This document shows positions 17,211-26,801 of a stretch of DNA of 64,000 nucleotides, piece by piece (the stretch's first letter is position 1; each line of letters starts with the position of its first letter). Under the pieces are notes generated by a model. That model worked only from the letters and a program-made list of their open reading frames with translations. It was not told the DNA's origin and did not search any database. The stretch covers positions 1 to 64,000 of the forward strand of contig JAIPJF010000015.1 in the NCBI GenBank assembly GCA_021734325.1, in the 5' to 3' direction. The position numbers were made by a program, and so were the translations under genes. Source of the DNA: Fidelibacterota bacterium. Its GTDB lineage: Bacteria; Fidelibacterota; UBA8477; JABMPR01.

Positions 17211-17250
17211 GATCAGTTATTTCAACCCTCTGGATTCGTTCAGACCGGTT

Positions 17251-20238
17251 CTATTTGAGCAGCATGAGTTTTTGGACCTGACGAAAATCATCTGCCCGGA
17301 GTTCAAGTAGATACACACCTGAAGGCAGGGCTCGATTATCATTATTGGTGCCATTCCACATGATCTCGTATGACCCGGCCTGATAATTTGTAAGGCCTTC
17401 AGGACCAGACCACACCTCTCGGCCAAGGACATCATAGACTGTCAGAGAAACTACAGATGCCTGGGGAAGGTCAAATCTGAGAGTTGTTGTCGGATTGAAT
17501 GGGTTGGGGAACGCTCCATGCAGGGCATACTCCCTCGGTAAACTCTCGTTCCTGTCAACATCCAGCCAATGCTTTTCATTGACAAAGATTCTGGTAGTCG
17601 AAGCAGGGATGGTATATGAATCCTGTATGTTGCTCGCGAGATCCAGGGTTTCGCCTGTCAGATATTCATACCAGATTCCGGCTTCAGGAAATTGAAGGTT
17701 CACTGTCTGATTGCTTGAATTAAAATTAGCGGCAACCAAAACAGATGCTTCTCCTGCAAGGGTTCTGTGGTGAACAATCACCTTGCTTGTATTTGATTTG
17801 TACACCACATCGATGTTGTTGGACCTCAACGCCGCATAGCGTTTCCGCAACCAGATGAGATCTTTATATTTTTGATGTAGTTTCGCCAAATTGGGATCCT
17901 CAAGGTAGAACCAGCGAACGGGATTGAAATCCAGGGTTCTTTCAGTATCCATTCCTACTTCTGCCCCCATATAAAGCATGGGGATACCAGCACTGGTAAA
18001 AAGAACTTCTGCTGCAAGTTCTGCTTTCTTCAATGCCTGCTCGTAGCTGATGGCAGAATTGGTTTGGGCTTCCCAAATCACCCGCTGCTCATCGTGACTT
18101 TCCAGATAGTTGACACAGGCCTCAGCATCTGAGAAACCATCTGCACCAAAATCGATGCCACGCTGGGTCTTGGCCATATCACCATAGCTCGAGCCCTCAA
18201 AGCTGCCCTGGCGCAGATTGGCTTTCATCTGATCATGAAAGGCATCATGCCAGTGAGAGTCAATAGCAGTATTGTCAATCAGCTCCCAAATGTCATCCCA
18301 GAAATGTTCCGCAATCTGATAGGTACCATTGTTGGCATTGTGCGCGGCGTTTGAAAAATAGCTCACACCAAATTCGGCTGTTCCTCTCCAACCGATACCC
18401 GGCGTATGGTCATAACGATAGCCATCAACATGGTACACATTTATCCAGTGCTGGACAGTCCTTTTTGTCAACTCTTGTGTTCCAAGACGACCATGATCAA
18501 AATCGGGGAATCCCCAGGCATTACTCTCAGCGTGCATATAGGGAGAGTTTGTGTAATCTGATCCATACATCTGTTCATAGGGAGAACTGCCATCTGCATG
18601 ATTAAATACCAGATCAACCAGTACAGCTATTCCTCGTTTATGGGCTTCATTCACAAAATTTTTCATGTCATCGGGGCTACCATAAGTCGACTCAAGGGCC
18701 ATAAAGAAAGCGGGATTGTAACCCCATGAACTGGCACCTGGAAATTCAGTCGGCGGGAGAAGTTCGATGGCATTGATCCCCAGATCTTCCAGGTAATCCA
18801 GTTTTGCCGTCAGGCCAGCCAGGTTTTTAGTAGCAGAAAAATCCCGAATAAGCGTTTCGTAGATAATCAGATCTTTCATTGGTGGCTTGACAAAACCATC
18901 ATCTGTCCAGGCATAGTCTTCCTCACCAATATGGACAATCGCTTTTTGATTTTGAGCAAGACCACTCTCATTCCCACTCTCATCCGTCCAATTGACATCT
19001 GTGGCAAATGGATCTCCTACATACTTCTCGCCATTAAGGACATACATATACTCATAGCTTCCTGTTGCAAGGGGAACGTTTAGCCAGAAAATATCTTTTG
19101 CCGGATCCAGTTTCATCAAACCTGCACTTTCGTCCCACTCATTGAAATCGCCCACGAGTGAAACGAATGCTTTCCCAGGTGCCAGTATGGCAAATGTTAC
19201 AGTCCCATCGCCACGATCGTGAACACCGAGATAATCGCCAACTGGAAGTGATTCCTCAACAATATCAGGGGTCTTCCAGACCGTTTTGACATCCATCATC
19301 ACTCTCTGGTTGTCACGTTTGGCAAAAGCAACCAGCTGATGCCTCCCCGGGTCGAGAGCAGATGTATTCAAGGTGTAGTCAAAATTGGTACCACCTGTAA
19401 TATTTTTGGTATGTCCATCCAGAAGCAGTTCAACATAATAGGCATTTTCAACGCTAACCTGTATCAGCTGATCTGCTTCCAGCGCCTGTTCATCGACGAT
19501 ATTTGTGATTGCTACGCTGGGATCATCGGGTCCGGAAACAAAAGAGATGGGGAAATGATAGTCTCCTCCGCTGTTATTATCCCAGGTCTGACGGTTATTC
19601 CAATTAAAAACAAAATCAACTGCACTCACCACCTGTGATGATTGATTGAAAGGGCCGATGTCTACCCAATATTCGCCGTTGAGATCGGGACCATTCATGG
19701 TGCTTTCGACAGATTGGCCGGCATCACCGACAATGGTGTTCGGCGGCTGATAGGCCACCAGGGGTTCGTGCCAGCTATTGACTCCCCACCACATATTGGT
19801 TGCCACGGTATTTTCTTTACGAATTCGAATGGTGTCATTGGGTCCTGGGTTCATGGGCGTCCACATTCCAGGGATAGCTACTGGAATGTGATAATCATTA
19901 CCTCCATTGTTATCCCACAAAGTTCCAGCAACATTTCGGAACACAAAGTCTATGACTTCCGCATCTTCCGGAATATTATGATGATACATCCACCATCCAT
20001 CATTTAATTGTGTCATGGTGTATTGATTAACTGCACCTGTCCATGTGTTATGCCCCAGGTGCAATTGCACAGGGTTTACATCATTTGGCAGTGAACCGTT
20101 GATGAGGTTATAGTAGATATTGACTGTATCTCCCTGAAAGGGCTGTGCCGGCTCCCAATAAAGAATATTTGCATCATACTGGCCAAAGGCAGACAGTGCC
20201 AGTATTTGAATCAAAAAAATATTTATATATTTCCTCAC
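17251..20238 (-). CDS. T9SS-secreted GH13 alpha-amylase with two starch-binding modules and a glycogen-binding-like domain
   Basis: This 995-residue secreted enzyme has a signal peptide (first 19 residues). Two CBM25/26-like starch-binding repeats follow (about 22-115 and 125-220; each has WDNN.GG.DYH.P). An Ig-like segment and a CBM48-like E-set domain (VSLVGDFNEWDE) lead into the GH13 barrel from about residue 450. The nucleophile Asp lies in GYRYDHTPG (about 608), the acid/base Glu in IAEHFWDD (about 643), and the transition-state Asp in ESHDEQ (about 713). The last 80 residues are a T9SS type A sorting domain (GAFPNPFNPTTTL ending LMLLK). It probably cuts starch or glycogen at the cell surface. 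It starts at a GTG overlapping the upstream amylase stop (GTGA). Confidence 0.92.
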   Translation of the reverse strand: MRKYINIFLIQILALSAFGQYDANILYWEPAQPFQGDTVNIYYNLINGSLPNDVNPVQLHLGHNTWTGAVNQYTMTQLNDGWWMYHHNIPEDAEVIDFVFRNVAGTLWDNNGGNDYHIPVAIPGMWTPMNPGPNDTIRIRKENTVATNMWWGVNSWHEPLVAYQPPNTIVGDAGQSVESTMNGPDLNGEYWVDIGPFNQSSQVVSAVDFVFNWNNRQTWDNNSGGDYHFPISFVSGPDDPSVAITNIVDEQALEADQLIQVSVENAYYVELLLDGHTKNITGGTNFDYTLNTSALDPGRHQLVAFAKRDNQRVMMDVKTVWKTPDIVEESLPVGDYLGVHDRGDGTVTFAILAPGKAFVSLVGDFNEWDESAGLMKLDPAKDIFWLNVPLATGSYEYMYVLNGEKYVGDPFATDVNWTDESGNESGLAQNQKAIVHIGEEDYAWTDDGFVKPPMKDLIIYETLIRDFSATKNLAGLTAKLDYLEDLGINAIELLPPTEFPGASSWGYNPAFFMALESTYGSPDDMKNFVNEAHKRGIAVLVDLVFNHADGSSPYEQMYGSDYTNSPYMHAESNAWGFPDFDHGRLGTQELTKRTVQHWINVYHVDGYRYDHTPGIGWRGTAEFGVSYFSNAAHNANNGTYQIAEHFWDDIWELIDNTAIDSHWHDAFHDQMKANLRQGSFEGSSYGDMAKTQRGIDFGADGFSDAEACVNYLESHDEQRVIWEAQTNSAISYEQALKKAELAAEVLFTSAGIPMLYMGAEVGMDTERTLDFNPVRWFYLEDPNLAKLHQKYKDLIWLRKRYAALRSNNIDVVYKSNTSKVIVHHRTLAGEASVLVAANFNSSNQTVNLQFPEAGIWYEYLTGETLDLASNIQDSYTIPASTTRIFVNEKHWLDVDRNESLPREYALHGAFPNPFNPTTTLRFDLPQASVVSLTVYDVLGREVWSGPEGLTNYQAGSYEIMWNGTNNDNRALPSGVYLLELRADDFRQVQKLMLLK

Positions 20239-21986
20239 TTAATTACCCCAAAACCTTTCGCAGGCAGTGTCAGGCGGCCTGCATTATCTCTTTTTATTGC
20301 CCCATACAGGACTGAATCCATTCCTTCAGCTGAAAATTCAAAGTCCGTATCGGAAAAATTGAAGAATGCCAGCAGGGAGCCATGTCGGTATGCAATGATC
20401 TGTTTTTCATCATCAGCCAAGATAATCTCAAAATTGGATTCCGGTGTGATCCATGCTTTCCGCAAAGCCAGAATCTCCCCCATGGATTTCTCCAATTCCC
20501 GATCTGCTCTGGACCAGTAGATCACAGGATCCAGATGAATATCGACCTGTTCTTTTGCGCCAACTTCCTGGCCGGCATAAATGAGTGGATTCCCCTTCAT
20601 CAGAGCAATAAAGGCCCAGGCCGTCTTATTCAGGTCTGCATCACCGATATAGCTCCTTGATCTGGTTTTGTCATGATTTTCAGTGAAGCGCATGCGCAAG
20701 GCATTCTTGGGATATTGATAAGCTTCGTCTTCGTAGCTTTGTTTGATCTGACTGACCCTTGCCTCACCCTGAGCCGCTTTGGTCACCAGATTCCAGATAT
20801 TCCAGGAATAGGTCATATCGTGGCCACTGAGATGAAGATCAGGCCTGGCGCCTTCTGCCAGAAAAAAGATCTCAGGATTGGCTGCCTTACATGCAGCTTT
20901 TGCTTCCAGCCAAAAGTCATTGGGGACCAATTCTGCGACGTCAAATCTGAAACCATCGACACCAGTCTCTTTAATCCACCAGACGAGCATATCGATCATC
21001 CATTTCCGCAGTTCTGGATTGTCATAGTTGAGATCAGCTGTATCCCACCAGTCAGCGTTCGGTGATACGATCTCACCAAGCTCATCTTTCGTGTACCATT
21101 CTGGATGCTCATCAATGAGAGGATTGTCCCAGGCCGTGTGATTTAATACCATATCAAGGATAAGTTTCATGTCCCTGTCATGAGTCTGCTGAACGAGATC
21201 CTGGAAATCCTCAAGTGTTCCAAATCGAGGATTCGTTTTATAATAATCCTGGACTGCATAAGGTGCACCAACGTCGAATTTGTGGTTTTTAACACCGATG
21301 GGATGAATAGGCATGAGCCAGATCAGATCTATTCCCAGCTTCTTAATACGATTCAGATCTGCCCGAACAGCTCTGAAAGATCTTGCCATACTATGTGACC
21401 TCACAAAAATTTCATAAATAGTGGCATTTTTCGCCCACTCTGGTGCTTCCGGAGCCGTCTGTGTGCTTGCTTCAGATCTTACCAACTCAATTTCCTCCAA
21501 ATATGGCTGAAGATATACTTCTCCATTTATTCCACCACCGCCACCAGTATCTTCAATCCTTACAACCAATTGATGGGGTTTTCCATCGCTTATTTTGTCG
21601 CCGATATCTGAAAAGAATTTGATGCCATAGCCATTGTGTTTCTCAAACAGACGACCATCAAGCCAGATGACAGCATTGTCATCAACTGAATCAAAGACCA
21701 GGGCCCACTTGTATCCTGCAGCATAGGAACGGGCTTTGATTTCTGTAGCATACCAGGCGAACCCATCATGATCTATGTCAGGCCAATTCCCAGGTACTGC
21801 AACCATTTCCCAATCTGTCCGGTCAACATCATTTCCAAACCAGCCCTCTCTCAGGCCAACTTGATCCGGGTCATATTTCAGTTTCCACTCCCCTCCCAGG
21901 GATATGTTTTCCGGAGATATGGGTTCACAGGCTAAAAAGAGTGTTAAGATGAACAAGAAGAGTACGGTATATTTCATTTTATACAT
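20235..21986 (-). CDS. GH13 amylase-family lipoprotein with GH2-type sugar-binding N-domain
   Basis: This 583-residue lipoprotein signal ends LFLAC. Residues about 30-170 form a galactose-binding-like jelly roll of the type found in GH2 enzymes (GGEWKLKYD, VPGNWP, VIWLDG). The GH13 barrel follows from about 185 (ATIYEIFVRSHS). Its nucleophile Asp is in GFRFDVAEL (about 348), the acid Glu in FLAEGARPD (about 379) and the His-Asp in FTENHDKTR (about 436). A short C-terminal beta domain ends GFGVIK. A jelly roll of this kind ahead of GH13 is uncommon. It probably hydrolyses maltooligosaccharides in the periplasm; hydrolase versus transferase cannot be told from sequence. Start ATG has AGGA upstream. 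It is 24 bases downstream of the MalG-like gene. Confidence 0.88.
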   Translation of the reverse strand: MYKMKYTVLFLFILTLFLACEPISPENISLGGEWKLKYDPDQVGLREGWFGNDVDRTDWEMVAVPGNWPDIDHDGFAWYATEIKARSYAAGYKWALVFDSVDDNAVIWLDGRLFEKHNGYGIKFFSDIGDKISDGKPHQLVVRIEDTGGGGGINGEVYLQPYLEEIELVRSEASTQTAPEAPEWAKNATIYEIFVRSHSMARSFRAVRADLNRIKKLGIDLIWLMPIHPIGVKNHKFDVGAPYAVQDYYKTNPRFGTLEDFQDLVQQTHDRDMKLILDMVLNHTAWDNPLIDEHPEWYTKDELGEIVSPNADWWDTADLNYDNPELRKWMIDMLVWWIKETGVDGFRFDVAELVPNDFWLEAKAACKAANPEIFFLAEGARPDLHLSGHDMTYSWNIWNLVTKAAQGEARVSQIKQSYEDEAYQYPKNALRMRFTENHDKTRSRSYIGDADLNKTAWAFIALMKGNPLIYAGQEVGAKEQVDIHLDPVIYWSRADRELEKSMGEILALRKAWITPESNFEIILADDEKQIIAYRHGSLLAFFNFSDTDFEFSAEGMDSVLYGAIKRDNAGRLTLPAKGFGVIK

Positions 21987-22010
21987 TTGAATTCCTAAGA
22001 GGGTTTTTTG

Positions 22011-22844
22011 TTAGCCTTTAACTGATCCTAAGGTTAATCCACCTATTAGATATTTTGTCAAGAAGAGGAAGAGAGCAATTGCCGGAACGGATACAATTAT
22101 AGCCCCGGCAGCATAGAGTCCCCATTCAGTGTTCATATTCGCCTGGAACGATTTCAAACCGATGGGTAGCGTGAACATCTCTTCATACCAGAGTACTTGA
22201 GCCGCCACAATATATTCGGTCCAGGCCGACATGAATGAAAAAAGTGCCGTGATAACCAATGCAGGGGAAGCCAGAGGCAGAATGATCTTGTAAAAAGCCA
22301 TAAATCTGCTGGCACCATCTATACGGGCAGCTTCTTCCAGGGAGTAGGGAATTGTGTCGTAATAGCCTTTCATTTGCCAGACACAGAAAGGCAGGGCCGT
22401 AGATGAATAGATCACGATGAGCCCAAGGTAAGTGTTGATCAAGTGGAGATTGGACAGCATGATGAACAGGGGCAATAGGAGCATGGTTGCGGGAAACATC
22501 TGGGTCACCAACAGGCTTAACAGGCTTGCATCCCGCCCAGGAAAACGGAAGCGCGAGAGTGCGTATCCAGCTGTTGATGCCAGGGCCACACCGGTGATAA
22601 CGACGGTAATGGTGACCAGAATCGAATTCCATATCCAGGACCACATGGGATGATCACGGAAGATGATGACATAATTTTCAAAGGTCCAATCATCCGGAAT
22701 CAAGGAAAGGCTCTCATTTAGGAGATTGTCCCCAGGTCTAATCGAAATGGTGATCACACGCAGAATGGGATAAATAGACCAGGCAACGGCAATCATCAGT
22801 AGTGCGTAAATAATGATATATTGTAATGCTGAGGTCTTTTTCAT
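22011..22844 (-). CDS. MalG-like ABC sugar permease
   Basis: This 277-residue inner-membrane protein has six hydrophobic segments and the cytoplasmic EAA loop EEAARIDGASRFMAFYKIILP that contacts the ATPase. Length and pattern fit the MalG/CUT1 family, which imports maltose, maltodextrin and other oligosaccharides. It works with the fused solute-binding/permease protein encoded just upstream (23090-25402). A 245-base spacer with an inverted-repeat element separates the two, unusual inside a transporter operon. No cognate MalK-type ATPase gene lies in the window. The amylase genes downstream make maltodextrin the likely substrate. Confidence 0.92.
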   Translation of the reverse strand: MKKTSALQYIIIYALLMIAVAWSIYPILRVITISIRPGDNLLNESLSLIPDDWTFENYVIIFRDHPMWSWIWNSILVTITVVITGVALASTAGYALSRFRFPGRDASLLSLLVTQMFPATMLLLPLFIMLSNLHLINTYLGLIVIYSSTALPFCVWQMKGYYDTIPYSLEEAARIDGASRFMAFYKIILPLASPALVITALFSFMSAWTEYIVAAQVLWYEEMFTLPIGLKSFQANMNTEWGLYAAGAIIVSVPAIALFLFLTKYLIGGLTLGSVKG

Positions 22845-22904
22845 ATCTAGAGACCTACTCTATTTAGCCACAATATCGGTAAATTCCACAGAAATTGAAT
22901 TAGA

Positions 22905-23032
22905 AGTCTTCGCGAGCGAAAGCCGATCCTCAGATCGGCAGAGCGTGGCGATCTCCGACTTCAGCGTAAAGTACGCATGCGAGATTGCCACGGTCGTTCC
23001 AACAAACTCGTCGGGACTCCCTCGCAAAGACT
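22905..23032. repeat. Nested inverted-repeat element between permease genes
   Basis: The outer arms are AGTCTTCGCGAG (22905-22916) and CTCGCAAAGACT (23021-23032), with one mismatch. The inner arms are GTGGCGATCTC (22945-22955) and GAGATTGCCAC (22981-22991), with one mismatch. A small hairpin CCGATC/GATCGG lies at 22923-22938. The layout matches a MITE-like or REP-like intergenic element. It sits between the two permease genes, where it could affect mRNA stability. Confidence 0.65.
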
Positions 23033-23089
23033 TGTCAGAATGGCTCCGAATGGTCTCGATATATCGGACTAATAAAATACGTTTACTTA

Positions 23090-25402
23090 TCAATACGCTG
23101 TCTCCGTTGCTTTGTTCTTCTGCATAAATTTCACTGAGAAAAAAGCCAGCATGAGGAATATCATAAAACTAAATGCAGCGGCATAGCCATAACGATAGAG
23201 ATTAAAAGCAGCCCGGTAAACAAAACTTACCAGAATGTGGGTCTGATCTCCCGGTTGTCCCCCGTTAGAAACCAGCCAGACCACATTGATATTATTGAAG
23301 GTCCATACAATTCCCAGCGTAATTGCCGGTATCATCACCGGTTTCAGTAAAGGCAGGGTGATCTTCTTGAATTGCTGCCAGGCAGTGGCACCGTCGATGG
23401 ATGCGGCTTCATACAGTTCCTGGGGAATCGACTGCAGACCACCCAGAGCAATGATCATCATGAAGGGGATTCCCAGCCATACATTGGTTATGATCGCTGC
23501 AATAAATGCATTGGTTGGGTCGATCAGCCATGAAATGGGTTCCAGGCCAAACACATTTTTAAGGATCACATTCACGGCACCGTAATCAATATTGAACATT
23601 CCGCGCCAGGTCAAGGCTGTGATATAACTTGGGACGGCCCAGGGAAGGATCAGGAGGACTCTGATGAGTCCTTTGCCCGGTAAGGGTCGATTGAGCAGCA
23701 GCGCCAGTAAGACCCCAAAAAAGACATGAAAACTCACATTGACCACTGTCCAAATGATCGTTTTCATAAAAAAACGATAGAACTGATTGTCAGTCAAGAC
23801 CTTTCCATACTGGGCAAATCCGATGACCTGCCAATCGTTGACCGTAGTAAGGCCCATATTGGAAAAAGAGATTACCAGATTGTAGAAAAAGGGATAGACC
23901 ACAACACCAAAGATAAAGAGTGCTGCCGGAGCAACCATGAGCACGCCAAAGCGAGATTCTTTTACCTGAACACCAGGGACTCCCCTGAGAAGGGGTAGGA
24001 TGAAGGCAAGGACAAGCTTATAAAGTGCCCAAATGACAAGTACAGCACCTCCGATGTACACCAGGATTGCTGTGATGTTGACTGCATCTGCATCGACATC
24101 ACTCCCCTCGTATAACTCAGTAACTTTTTGGACAGCTAATTCCTGTTGATAAGCCGCTCCTTCTTCAGGGCTCATACTGCCACCGAGAACATTCTGGTAG
24201 GCGGGGCGCATGGCATCCCAGATGGCTCGCATTTGAGGGGAAATGGGCATGGCTCTGCCCAGATCAACCTGTTTGATCGAGGTTCTGATGATCGGATCGT
24301 TGGCAATTTCCGGACGCTCCCGGACTTCTAATCGTGTTGGGATCGTGGCCAAACGGGTTGCATATTTGAATTGGGCATCTGCCCCAGTAAGGAATTTGGT
24401 CAATTTCACCACTTCAGCCAAGCGGTCACCATCAAGATAGGGATTCAGATAATACCCTTTTGTCGCAACCATTGGAGCCGGATATAAACCTGTTTCTTCA
24501 TTGATTGGCAGTACTGCCAATCCAAAATCAACATAGGGTGAATCCATGTATTTTGCCCATGACCAGGCACCATTAATGAGCATGGCCGCTGCACCCGTAT
24601 TGAACTTCGAATCGGCTACATCATAATCACACTCTGCTGGTATGATTCCGTGAACATCCCGCATCTCCCGCACAAATTTGAAAGCTTTGACCGCTGCTTC
24701 ATTATTCAGCGTTGGATTCTGATCTTCATCCATAACCCAGCCGCCGTAGGAGGCATAGAAGGGCATGAAGAAGAAGGGCTCTGTAAAATTCCAAACCAAA
24801 CCATATTGATCGATAATGCCGTCACCATCTTTATCAATGGTCATTTTTTTCCCGAATTCAATCAATTCCTGCAGTGATTCAGGCGGGCGATCCAAACCAA
24901 CTTCAGCAAATAATCGCTTGTTATAGACCAATGCCAGATGATTGCCAAGTTCATCCCCGATCTGATAGAGATGACCTTCATACCAGGTCAGACCCTTAGG
25001 GTCAAAAGCTGCCAGTTCCTCAACCGTGAATAAATCTTCCAGTGGTTTGATAATGTCCATCTCCACAAGTGCCCCGGTGAAATCACTGGGACCGTACAAC
25101 AGGTCTGGACCACCCTCTGTGAACGCCGTGGCAGACATATAGGCCATGCGGACCTCTTCATTCTCCTTGTACAGGAGATGGACCTTGATTTCCGGATTTT
25201 GGGCCTCGTACTCGGCAATCAGTTCATTCAGAACAGCTCGGCTCGGGGCTGGCATGGGATGCCAGAGTTGCAGTATGGTTTTCTCAGCGCCAAAGCCAAG
25301 GCTGGCGAGTAGCAGAATCACCATGATAAAAAGATAACTGCCTCGAATCCGCTGAGGGACAATCGTATGGAATAAATTTGTATATTTCTTAACTCTGATC
25401 AT
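23090..25402 (-). CDS. Fused extracellular solute-binding protein and MalF-like permease
   Basis: One chain of about 770 residues joins two normally separate transporter parts. After a signal-anchor helix, residues about 40-430 form a family-1 (MalE-like) solute-binding protein (ILQLWHPMPAP; AAAMLINGAWSWAKYMDSP). A linker and hydrophobic segments lead to a MalF-like permease (about 480-770), with the EAA loop YEAASIDGATAWQQFKKITLP near residue 670 and a final membrane helix. The tethered binding protein would face the periplasm beside its permease. The frame also allows an ATG at 25426, which would overlap the esterase gene by 23 bases; the ATG at 25402, just after that gene's TGA, is preferred. 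Neither has a strong ribosome binding site. Substrate (maltodextrin) is inferred from neighbours. Confidence 0.9.
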   Translation of the reverse strand: MIRVKKYTNLFHTIVPQRIRGSYLFIMVILLLASLGFGAEKTILQLWHPMPAPSRAVLNELIAEYEAQNPEIKVHLLYKENEEVRMAYMSATAFTEGGPDLLYGPSDFTGALVEMDIIKPLEDLFTVEELAAFDPKGLTWYEGHLYQIGDELGNHLALVYNKRLFAEVGLDRPPESLQELIEFGKKMTIDKDGDGIIDQYGLVWNFTEPFFFMPFYASYGGWVMDEDQNPTLNNEAAVKAFKFVREMRDVHGIIPAECDYDVADSKFNTGAAAMLINGAWSWAKYMDSPYVDFGLAVLPINEETGLYPAPMVATKGYYLNPYLDGDRLAEVVKLTKFLTGADAQFKYATRLATIPTRLEVRERPEIANDPIIRTSIKQVDLGRAMPISPQMRAIWDAMRPAYQNVLGGSMSPEEGAAYQQELAVQKVTELYEGSDVDADAVNITAILVYIGGAVLVIWALYKLVLAFILPLLRGVPGVQVKESRFGVLMVAPAALFIFGVVVYPFFYNLVISFSNMGLTTVNDWQVIGFAQYGKVLTDNQFYRFFMKTIIWTVVNVSFHVFFGVLLALLLNRPLPGKGLIRVLLILPWAVPSYITALTWRGMFNIDYGAVNVILKNVFGLEPISWLIDPTNAFIAAIITNVWLGIPFMMIIALGGLQSIPQELYEAASIDGATAWQQFKKITLPLLKPVMIPAITLGIVWTFNNINVVWLVSNGGQPGDQTHILVSFVYRAAFNLYRYGYAAAFSFMIFLMLAFFSVKFMQKNKATETAY

Positions 25403-25403
25403 A

Positions 25404-26645
25404 TCAATCACGCTTGTCAAATCCATTTTCAGGCATCGACCAAAAATAGGTCAGGGATTCATCCAGATGTGCTCTCCAGGAACCCCACGAATGACCTTCA
25501 TGCCATTCCCTCCATTTATGGTCCCACCCACCATTTTGCAAGTGTTGACGAAAACTGACAGAGCTCCGATAAATGGTTTCTTCATAGGTCCCCGCATCCA
25601 AATAGATCTTCACCGCTAAGGGTGTGCTTTTTTCATAAAGTGAACTTATTTCTCCGATTTGAACAGCGGGAGAATATGCTCCACAATTTCCAAAAGTTTC
25701 TGGATGATGATAGGTAAACCAAAGGGATGTCAGCCCACCCAGACTTGCACCAGCAATTGCGCGGTCCTTCGCTTCTGTTCTTGTCCGATACCTGGCATCA
25801 ATTGATGGAACGATTTCGTTTACAAACATTTCCATAAATTTTATATCGTATCTATACTCTTCATCACGATCAGTTGGATCAACAAAAACAGCTATGATCG
25901 GTGGAATCAATTCGTTGAAAATCAGATAATCTATAACCTTTTTGGCGGAACCAAGGTCTTGATATTGGCCGCCATCATGTATGTAAATACTCCGGTAGTG
26001 TTCTGTGCCTGAATCATATCCGGGAGGTGTGTATACTGTAATCGATCTTGTTCGGCCCAGGGTAGTATCTGAGAAACTGATCGTGTTCATATTGCCAAGG
26101 GGAATCTCAAAGTCAAGAATTTCCAGGGGGTGGACATATCCCGGCATGGATAATTCTGAATTCGGTCCCCAGCCACCGCTACAGGTATTGGGATTGAGGG
26201 GATCAAGGATCCAGTCATTCCCCAAAACAAGTTTATAGTCCAGACGTGCATCCGGTTCAAATTTCATGGCTTGATAGAATAATCTGGTCCCGGGCAGATG
26301 TGTGAATGGCAGTGCTGACGGCTTCCAGTCATTGAAATCACCGGCTACGGATACTGTGGAACCAGTTGTGTCCAGATATAAAAAATACGCCTCTGAACCA
26401 TCAATATAGGGTATACCTGTTGTGGAATCAGCCCTGGAGATGAATGCATCAACCAGACCTTGTTTCACCGAATCAGGTGCTTGATCCACTGAGAGTATAA
26501 AATTTTTAAATGTAAACTGACTGCCAGTCAACCTGCCTGCAGCTACTGAAGAATCATCAGTAAGATCCAGACTCGAGCATGATTGAAGACACATGAGAAC
26601 AAATACCGTGATTGTAGAATACCTGATTGTTCTCCTGATAATCAT
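25404..26645 (-). CDS. Esterase-family (Fes/esterase D-like) lipoprotein with glycogen-binding-like domain
   Basis: Starting at the ATG at 26645, this is a 413-residue lipoprotein (signal ends CLQSC). A CBM48-like domain (VSVAGDFNDWKPSALPF, then YKLVLGNDWILDP) is followed by an alpha/beta hydrolase of the PF00756 esterase family. The nucleophile Ser lies in AGASLGGLTS (about residue 298) and the catalytic His in GHSWGSWR. Relatives include ferric-enterobactin esterases and sugar-ester hydrolases. In this locus it might remove acyl groups from glycans, or have another, unknown substrate. The frame extends 19 codons upstream to 26702, but that extension would put the signal peptide too far inside. 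A GAGGAGGT lies about 15 bases before the chosen ATG. Confidence 0.82.
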   Translation of the reverse strand: MIIRRTIRYSTITVFVLMCLQSCSSLDLTDDSSVAAGRLTGSQFTFKNFILSVDQAPDSVKQGLVDAFISRADSTTGIPYIDGSEAYFLYLDTTGSTVSVAGDFNDWKPSALPFTHLPGTRLFYQAMKFEPDARLDYKLVLGNDWILDPLNPNTCSGGWGPNSELSMPGYVHPLEILDFEIPLGNMNTISFSDTTLGRTRSITVYTPPGYDSGTEHYRSIYIHDGGQYQDLGSAKKVIDYLIFNELIPPIIAVFVDPTDRDEEYRYDIKFMEMFVNEIVPSIDARYRTRTEAKDRAIAGASLGGLTSLWFTYHHPETFGNCGAYSPAVQIGEISSLYEKSTPLAVKIYLDAGTYEETIYRSSVSFRQHLQNGGWDHKWREWHEGHSWGSWRAHLDESLTYFWSMPENGFDKRD

Positions 26646-26734
26646 TGTCTTAGAATTTAACCTCCTCACGAATCCCGTCAAGATGGATACCATTGGAAAC
26701 ATCTGGAATCACCTGTTATCCTAATATAGCGGGA

Positions 26735-26774
26735 TAAAAAAAGATAGGGTGGAGAGAAACCTCTCCACCCTATC
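26735..26774 (-). terminator. Rho-independent terminator
   Basis: A perfect 14-bp stem GATAGGGTGGAGAG/CTCTCCACCCTATC (26743-26774) with a 4-base loop is followed on the minus strand by seven or more T (26735-26742). It ends transcription of the frameshifted T9SS protein gene at 26802. Confidence 0.92.
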
Positions 26775-26801
26775 TAAGCTTACATGAATCGCATTAAACG
26801 A

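Noticed and set aside
22860-23093. 77-codon minus-strand frame between the permease genes
   Set aside because: It is a translation of the nested inverted-repeat element; no ribosome binding site, signal or family features.
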